From Gnetum montanum (lineage: Eukaryota; Streptophyta; Gnetopsida; Gnetales; Gnetaceae), in assembly GCA_015680685.1 (NCBI GenBank), contig MNCI01027020.1:236247-300246 (forward strand): DNA of 64,000 nucleotides, written 5' to 3'. Shown here in pieces: positions 57,510 to 64,000 of the stretch. The notes under the pieces are model-generated. The model saw nothing but the letters and a program-made list of their open reading frames with translations, had not been told where the DNA came from and made no database searches. Made by a program: the position numbers and the translations under genes. Every line of letters starts with the position of its first letter. Within the stretch, counting starts at the first letter, position 1.

Positions 57510-60500
57510 ATGGGCAGAGGCAAAGAACTAGAGGGCCGAGGACAAAAAGGACCTGAACTAACGTTCGCGGAGGAGAGTCAGGCGATGCTGCGGTGCCTAC
57601 CCCGCCCGAGCGTCCCCGCATGGCCCGGATCTTCTGGCAAGTAGGCCTTTGACCTTGTTTTCGTTGATTTCTAACATTTGTTTTGTAGCGTAGACGGTCT
57701 AGCGTAGATGGTCTATGCTCGGCGTATACGCTGAGGGTTTCCACAGCGTATACGCCGGGCATAAGTTGGAGATTTGATAGCGTGTTCGGCGTAAATTTTG
57801 GTATTATGTACGGCGTAGATAGTTTTTGGTATGCGGTATTTCTACGCCCAACGTATATGCTGAGCGTAACTGTTTTCGTACGCCCAGCGTATACGCCGAG
57901 CGTAACTATTTTCGTACGCCCAGCATATACGCCGAGCGTAACTGTTTCTCTACGCCCAGCGTAACTATTTTCGTACGCCCAACGTATACTTCGAGCATAA
58001 CTGTTTTCGCACGCCCAGCGTATACGCCGAGCGTAACTGTTTTCACACGCCCAGCCCATACGTCGAGCGTAACTATTTTCGCACGCCCAGCGTATACGCC
58101 GAGCGTAACTGTTTTCGCACGCCCAGCGTATACGCCGAGCGTAACTGTTTTCGCACGCCCAGCGTATACGCCTAGCGTAACTGTTTTCGCACGGCTAGCA
58201 TATACGCCAAGCGTAACTGTTTTCGTACGCCCAGTGTATACTTTGAGCGTAACTATTTTCAGACGCCCAGCGTATACGCTGAGCGTAACTATTTTCGCAC
58301 GCCCAGCGTATACGCCAAGCGTAACTATTTTCGTACTCCCAGCGTATACACCCAGCGTAACTGTTTTCACATGCCCAGCGTATACGCCGAGCGTAACTGT
58401 TTTTGCACGCCCAGCGTATACGCCGAGCGTAACTGTTTTCGGACGCCCAGCTTAAACTTCGAGAGTAACTGTTTTCGCATGCCCAGCGTATACGCCGAGC
58501 GTAACTGTTTTCGCAGGCCCAGCGTATACGCCGAGCGTAACTGTTTCTCTATGCCAAGCGTATACGCCCAGCGTAACTGTTTTCGCACGCCCAGTGTATA
58601 CGCCGAGCATAACTGTTTTCGCACGCCCAGCGTATACGCCGAGCGTAACTTTTTTCACATGCCCAGCGCATACGCCGAGAGTAACTATTTTCGCACACCC
58701 AGCGTATACGTCGAGCGTAACTGTTTTCGCACGCCCAGCGTATACGCCGAGTGTAACTGTTTCTCTACGCCCAGCGTATACGTCGAGCGTAACTTAGAAA
58801 AATTTTCTGTGAATGTTTAATTTCCAAAATGAAGTCTCCCATATTGATCTTTGGTGTTGTTTCAATGATTTGCAGAGATATTGAACCTCCCCTTCTAGTG
58901 ATTGAGTTAGTTGGGGTTCTGACATGGTTTGGTCCTTTGGAGGGTGATGACCCGACCCCGAATTTGGTCGTTGAGCACAATGGGGTTTGGTTCCGGGATG
59001 AGGCTTGTGGATTTTTGGCCTTCTTGCTGGACCATTTCAATGTCGTGGTTTGGTCTCACCTAGGCGAGGATGTGGCACGGAATATTATTGAGGCCATGTT
59101 ACCCGGCGCAGCGGAAGGCGTCAGGATGTTCATGGAGGACATTGATGAAGGGCCGCTTGTCGCCGAGGGTGTTCCCCCCGGTGGTCCGAGGTCTGCTCGC
59201 CCACTGACACGTGTGTGGGACCAGCTGCCGCGGGGGCCCAACTATATCAACAACACATTGTTCTTAGCTGGCCGCGCGCACACTTTGTTTCAGAATCCCC
59301 CTGGCACAGTATACTGGGTGAAAAGGTAATTTCGTCTTAGCTTTGGTTATTCCTCTCTTTTTCACATTCAAGACTTACTCTCGTTTCGAAAAATGTTTTC
59401 GCCTTCCCACAGGCCAAAAGTTATGCCAGATGGGGTCTACGCAAGCGACGATGGGATTGGATTGGCACGTACAGCCGTGGAAGTGTTCATGGTAGGTCCC
59501 ACCCTGCGCGGGACCGTCTTGGCCCACACTAGAGACGTCATGAAGAACTTCCCCAAGAGATTTTCAAAGGCATTTGCACAGTGTACCGCGCATGGCTAGT
59601 TGCATGCAGACTGGGCCCTTAATGGGCCGATTTTCCCCTCCGCTTCTGATCTGGGCGAAACCTCGAAGTCTAACACTGAAAGTAAGTTGCAACTTTCCTA
59701 GATGTCGTGTTTGGTTTGGTCAATGGCCAAGTGTCAAGCTCATATGAAGGTTTTGGGTTTGCTTTTGCAGCTGGCACCACCTCCGGCGGGGGTTCTGTTG
59801 TGACTGGGAGGACTGAAACTACTCTCTCAATAAAATTCGGTGAAACCAGTGCCGCCCAAAAGTGGCTACGGAAGAAAGCTTCGCCGTCTATTGTTGCCTG
59901 CTTGGAACATGCCAGCCTCATGGCACTTTTTGTGGCCCCTAGCCCAAATGTTTCGATAGCGGAGATGATTGGGATTGTAGACTCATTTGATAGATCCGTC
60001 TCTTGCTATAGCACTCGTATTAGGAGCGTGAAAGTAATTTTTGAATTAACACCTCAATTTTTTACGGATTTGTTTGGCGTACCTGCAAGTGGCGTAAAAG
60101 TCGTTATGGACAGGACGCATAAAGAAATTGACATGATCCGCGATTTAGAGGATTGGCTAGGGGTGAAGAAGGGTTCCAAAGGATTCCCAATGCAGGGGAG
60201 AACGAAGGTTGAGGAAGTCAATGAACTTTACCCCCTATTTAGAGCGCATTTGTTCCCGAAGACTCTATCGCAAGTCAAGAGTTTTGGGGTTGAAGCAGTG
60301 CGAGTCATGCGCATTGTTCTAGAGGCTGGTGTGCACTACAACTGGGTAGAGTTTTTATTATCAGGAATGACCAAAGAGATAGAGCAGCTGCGTTCGAACA
60401 TAGAGGCACAGTCCCATTTTACCTTCGCTTTCTTCGCCAGATATATTCGTCGCCTAGCCAAATTTTTGGTGGTTCGTGGAGAAAACAAATTTGTTTTGCG

Positions 60501-62451
60501 TGATAGGTATCAGTTATCGCGCCCCTGGGTGAACCACTTGTTTGACACAGCCAAGTCCCAAGACGCCCCCGAGGGGATTGATGAATCCCTTACGATCACC
60601 ACGGGTGGATCGTCCGGCCCCTCGCTTCACACACGCGACAGTATAGGGTTGGAACCTGATGAAGTACCCTATACTGCAAGAAAGGCGGAGCGGGTGGTCA
60701 AGGAAACAATAGGCAAAGCAAAATCCATGTTGGGGAAGCGTGACAGCATGGCTGAGGGTACTAGTGAGATTGAGCAGCCAAGAGTAAAACGGATTCGATT
60801 TAAAATTCCTGGTAAACTTCTTATTTTTATTTTACTTGTCTTACAAATAGTTTTAACAGTTACTGGTTGTATACAACTGACTTCATTTGTTTTGTATTGA
60901 GCAGTCAAGAGACATGATTTGCAGACCATACCAGAGGACGAGGAGCTGACCGACCCAGCGGGAGGAACTGAATTGCTGGGGGAGGGAACAGGCGGAACTG
61001 GAGGTACCGTACCCCTGGATGACCAAGCGGAAACTGAGGACATGCTCAGTAGCTTTCTTACGGGGAATCTTGATCTTGGAGACCCTCCGACGCAGGAGGA
61101 GATCAGAAGGAACGGTATGTCTCTCTACCTAGTTGCATAGCCTAATAGGTTTCTGGATTACCTCATTTGTGAAAATTTTTGTTTCGTTTTAACTCAGAGG
61201 AGAGTGAGACCGTCCCAGAAAAGGAGCCAGAGATCCCCCCTGAAGTACCTCCAAAGGTTAGCGCCTCGCGCACCAATGGACCTTTTACTTGGATGGAAAT
61301 GCCACGTAAAAGGGATTTCGTAGCTGGGGTGGCTGAAGAGGTTGTCGAGCGGATCGAAGGGATCAATCCTGACATAGGTATGGGTGCATCCAAAGATTTT
61401 TCCTATGTTAAAGTCTGATGCTCAATTTTGTTCGTTGTAACGCTTGTCTTTCTGTGGACAGGTGCCCAACTGAGGTGGGATCCATCCGAGCCTGTCAATA
61501 TGGAGAGTTTACCTACACTTTCCCCCGAAGTTGAACAAGTGCCCAGACCTATTTATGAAGAGGTAGCAGAGGGCTTCATTCACAATGCCAAAGCGGTATG
61601 GACATGTAGGGCCTCCATTGAACAATTTTGGCTCCAAATTCAGGCAAAAGAGAAGGAGAATTCTGCATTGTCAATGGAACATGATGATCTGAAGGCCCGA
61701 TATGAGTTCACCGCTGCTAGATTAAACAACGATCGCTCTTGGCGGACCTCCGAGGTCACCTATACAAGGTATTGGGACCTACTCAATCGCCATGCAGGGC
61801 TAATACGAAGACTAGGGGAGCACAGGGCCCAAATTGATTTGCTGAACACGAAATGCCAAGATTGGAAGGCTTTCGCCTCCAAAGTACGCAAATGGGGGCA
61901 GGATGAGAAGAACCACAAGCACCAGTACAAGAAGTCGCTGAAGGAAGTGTCTATTGAGAAGCGACAGTTAGAAAGTTTTGTGGAAGATCTTGGTCTGCGC
62001 TCCGCCTTTGACACATTCGCCCAAAACACCATTGTAGAGATGGAATCTCCTAAATGGCGGATAACGACAGCCTCTGGGGAGGTATCGGTGGGAGAATTCC
62101 CTTTGAAACGTCCTACCTGGTCAGATGTTGACAAGGAAAAGGCTCTGGCCGATATTGACTTGGGTCTCGATGGGACAGACTAGGCAAGTGTTCCTGAAGA
62201 GGAGATCCTACGGCGACTTGAATTCAGCTTGGGGTGACCTCCTATGGTAAGCGTTTTGTCTCTTTTTGGAGTTAATTGATTGACTAATGTTTGAAATTTG
62301 GGCATTAGCTCATGTTTTGTGTTGATTATTTCCTTTTTGGTCTTTTCAGGATGAAGGCGGGGGTGAGACTGGAGAAGCTGACCCCAGTGGAGCAGGGGCC
62401 TCTAACGCTGGCAGGTCTAAGGAGAATGATCCTCGTGCCCCAGATGTTTAA
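57510..62451 (+). CDS. Antisense eight-exon gene with FCP1-like phosphatase domain (three in-frame stops)
   Basis: Model: exons 57510-57640, 58876-59325, 59413-59681, 59771-60811, 60905-61114, 61198-61377, 61462-62246, 62350-62451; every intron is GT-AG and every join keeps frame, 1055 codons. Residues 45-255 match the FCP1/NLI-interacting (HAD-fold) phosphatase pattern: LLVIELVGVLT (50-60), FLAFLLDHFNVVVWS (to 104), RVWDQL, NNTLFLAGRA (169-178), NPPGT (184-188). The catalytic D-x-D is E54-x-V56 and the later D-D is Ala-Gly, so no phosphatase activity is expected. Residues 284-630 are unrecognised, faintly like plant mobile-domain proteins; then an acidic linker (631-760) and a coiled coil (about 805-950). 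TAG codons fall at 256 and 1001, TGA at 1019. It lies antisense between J's protease and RT. A captured host gene is the likeliest origin (inference). Confidence 0.65.
57840..58795 (+). repeat. 36-bp tandem repeat in intron 1 of the antisense gene
   Basis: About 26 copies of CGCCCAGCGTATACGCCGAG plus CGTAACTGTTTTCGCA. Unit length is a multiple of three and free of stops, hence long false frames on both strands (e.g. 57826-58455 plus, 58370-57906 minus). Confidence 0.9.
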
Positions 62452-62679
62452 CATTTTTGCATTTTTCGTTTTTTGATTCAAACTCATACTGAAACTGTAA
62501 TTTGAAAATTATGAAACGAACAGATACGGTTGATTGTATGTAATAGCACATATATGTATATATATATTTTTGTTGTTGATTTTGGGTTTAACACGCCATA
62601 GAAATATAAAATATTTTGGTTTGTTTTATGTTTTAAGTGCAATACAAGAAGCGATTATAAAAGTGGAACGAAAAGTCAG

Positions 62680-62965
62680 TACTAGTTTATGACCATTTCG
62701 GGCCTCGTGCGTAGTTTATGGCCATTTCGGGCCCCGTGCATAGTTTATAGCCATTTTGGGCCTGATGCGTAATCAAGGGATATTTAGGGAGACATGGATA
62801 GATTTCTCGGGTAACCGATCATTGCTGATCGTGGCTAGTTTTATGTCGTTGCGGACATGATAGTTTAGTGTCATTTCGGACCAGGAGCGGCATTTAATTG
62901 TTTTTCCTGTTTTATCGTAGTTTAGTGTCATTTCGGACTTTTTATAGTTTAATGTCATTCCAGAC
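62680..62965 (-). repeat. Hairpin-TAAACTA array after element J protease
   Basis: About eight units; plus orientation TTTATGGCCATTTCGGGCC, TTTTATGTCGTTGCGGACAT, TTTAGTGTCATTTCGGAC. Stems GGCC/GGCC, ATGTC/GACAT and GTC/GAC occur side by side. 62452-62680 holds the antisense gene's 3' side and nothing else recognised. Confidence 0.8.
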
Positions 62966-62979
62966 TATGAGTGATAGGA

Positions 62980-64000
62980 TCACTTCAATAATTTTTTGAT
63001 CTTTTTCGTTTTAATGTTAGACGATTTTTCAATCGGTATGATCTGGTATTCAGCGTCACCTTCGCTCATTATATTAAACGGTAATTCGGCCCAAGGGACC
63101 TCTGATGGAATGTCTTCTGTGTTAGCGCTTTCGGACATTTCAGTATCCCTAGGGAGCTCTATATCAGTTTCTACTTGAGGAGGCACAGACATTTCTCTTT
63201 GATGAGATTTTTGTTCCATGTCGGAAGATTTGTTATTTACCGATGATCGTAGATTTTTGTCATTTTGGCCAGGCTTTTCAAGTTTGACTTTCGAGCCTTG
63301 GTCCATGTCCATATGCGATGAGATAATAGGAGCAACTGCTTCGCCATGTATGACGATTTCTCCGCCTTCATAAGGCAGATGGATTTCTTGGTGGATGGGG
63401 GAAGAGACAGCTCTTAATTGGGCTAGCCACGGACTTCCTAAGATCAGGTTAAACCCTGGCATTTCGTCCACCACTAGGAATTCAGCGGATGTCAGGAATT
63501 GATCGCCCGCTATGAAGTTCAAGGTTATTGTGCCTTTCACCATTACGCGCGACCCACTGAATGACCTTAAACATGTAGTCGTGGTTGGTTTCAGTAGTTC
63601 AGTAACTCCTAATTGTTCAATGATGTGGTATGGCACAACGTTTGTCGCAGCTCCATCGTCTACATGGACCCTATGTATTTTAAACCTGTTTATACATATT
63701 GTTATAAACATGGGGGCTGTTGTTATCTCCCCCGTTCTCTTATCCACTTTGACATTGTCATCATGGAAACTTAGTGGCTTAGGAGTAGTCCCGTGAGGTG
63801 AGAACATCACCGCATGGATGGAGGGTTCGTTTGGGGGTAAGTCCTCGGTCACCGGGATTGATGTTAACATGCGTACTAAAGCTTCCCGATGCGTTTGGGA
63901 TGTTAATACTAAGTCATACAAGCTCACTGAAGTGTTTTTTCATTTTAATGCTTGCGTGACTTGTGTCAAGGCTGCTGCGAAGTTTTCACCATTGAGGGTG
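62980..64000 (-). pseudogene. Element J aspartic protease and Gag end (runs off window)
   Basis: The open part 63927-62980 starts SLYDLVLTSQTHREALVRML; upstream the frame reads FAAALTQVTQALK, TGA (63942-63940), KNTSV, so a stop divides Gag end from protease. Landmarks: HRVHVDDGAATNVVPYHIIE (active-site region), SFSGSRVMVKGTITLNF, EMPGFNLILGSPWLAQLRAV, SSPIHQEIHLPYEGGEIVIH, then an acidic tail ending KTKKIKKLLK-stop. The protease would process J's polyprotein. This region is intact apart from the TGA, in keeping with J being recent. The same landmark order as in A and B shows the three belong to one lineage. Confidence 0.85.

Larger units (their letters stand above)
50753..64000 (-). mobile_element. 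Element J: Tat-like element carrying an antisense gene
   Basis: 3' LTR 50753-52140 is preceded by TAACC (presumed target duplication) in K's pol. To the right: polypurine tract, noncoding spacer, hairpin array, integrase, second RNase H, RNase H, RT (53630-56893), hairpin array, the antisense gene (57279-62451), hairpin array, protease (63927-62980), continuing into Gag beyond the window. J is the innermost and best preserved insertion seen. Confidence 0.85.

Noticed and set aside
57826-58820. Long repetitive open frames on both strands (up to 209 codons)
   Set aside because: They are translations of the 36-bp tandem repeat, whose length is a multiple of three and lacks stops; the region fits intron 1 of the antisense gene.
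60812-60900. Hydrophobic stretch resembling a membrane segment at the end of a 397-codon frame
   Set aside because: It begins at a good splice donor and ends at an acceptor; removing it keeps frame, so it is intron sequence.
1-64000. tRNA or rRNA genes
   Set aside because: None recognised by eye; tRNA-like motifs found were retroelement primer-binding sites. A tRNAscan run would be decisive.

Overview
This window reads as nuclear DNA of a land plant with a large, repeat-filled genome. It holds Ty3/gypsy LTR retrotransposons of the dual-RNase-H (Tat/Ogre-like) lineage nested inside one another, remnants resembling an endogenous caulimovirid, and two copies of a decayed PPR (pentatricopeptide repeat) gene. 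Long LTRs (0.9-2.0 kb) and heavy nesting would fit a gymnosperm, fern or similar genome, but nothing here fixes the taxon. I recognise no intact single-copy host gene and no rRNA, tRNA or CRISPR array.

Layout. 1-5674 is element Y (minus strand): gag but no pol, with its left LTR cut by the window edge. 5675-7814 is a decayed coding stretch like a caulimovirid coat protein, with zinc knuckle and coiled coil. 7815-33415 is outer element Z (plus): LTR, primer-binding site and gag. Z's gag is split by element A (plus, 9129-31674, 2003-bp LTRs, target duplication GTGTT/ATGTT), and its reading frame resumes after A. A has gag and protease but no pol. Inside A lies a minus-strand block, D (four LTR copies, gag, protease), with two copies of a flank holding the PPR remnant. 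Three single Ns there suggest assembly joins. At 33416 a minus-strand element H begins. Its 3' LTR is split by element B (plus, 34636-44934, target duplication ACTAG), which again has gag and protease but no pol. H's interior is entered by K (minus, 3' LTR 45457-46807, decayed pol 48617-50752). K's pol is cut between RT and RNase H by J (minus, 50753 to beyond 64000).

J is the youngest and best preserved. Its pol (RT, RNase H, second RNase H, integrase) is one reading frame with three stop codons and no frameshift. Between J's protease and RT sits a plus-strand, hence antisense, gene model of eight exons with its own TATA box. Every splice junction keeps frame. It encodes an FCP1/NLI-like (HAD-fold) phosphatase domain that has lost its catalytic aspartates, an unrecognised domain and a coiled coil. 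Three in-frame stops interrupt it.

Two structural themes run through these elements and I know of no description of them. (1) A roughly 20-nt sense-strand unit, a 4-bp stem with a hexaloop followed by TAAACTA, is repeated in arrays around the gag, protease, RT and integrase blocks of A, B, K and J. Its stem bases change in compensating pairs. (2) A near-palindrome of about 75 bp encloses the polypurine tract and LTR start of A, B, H, K and J.
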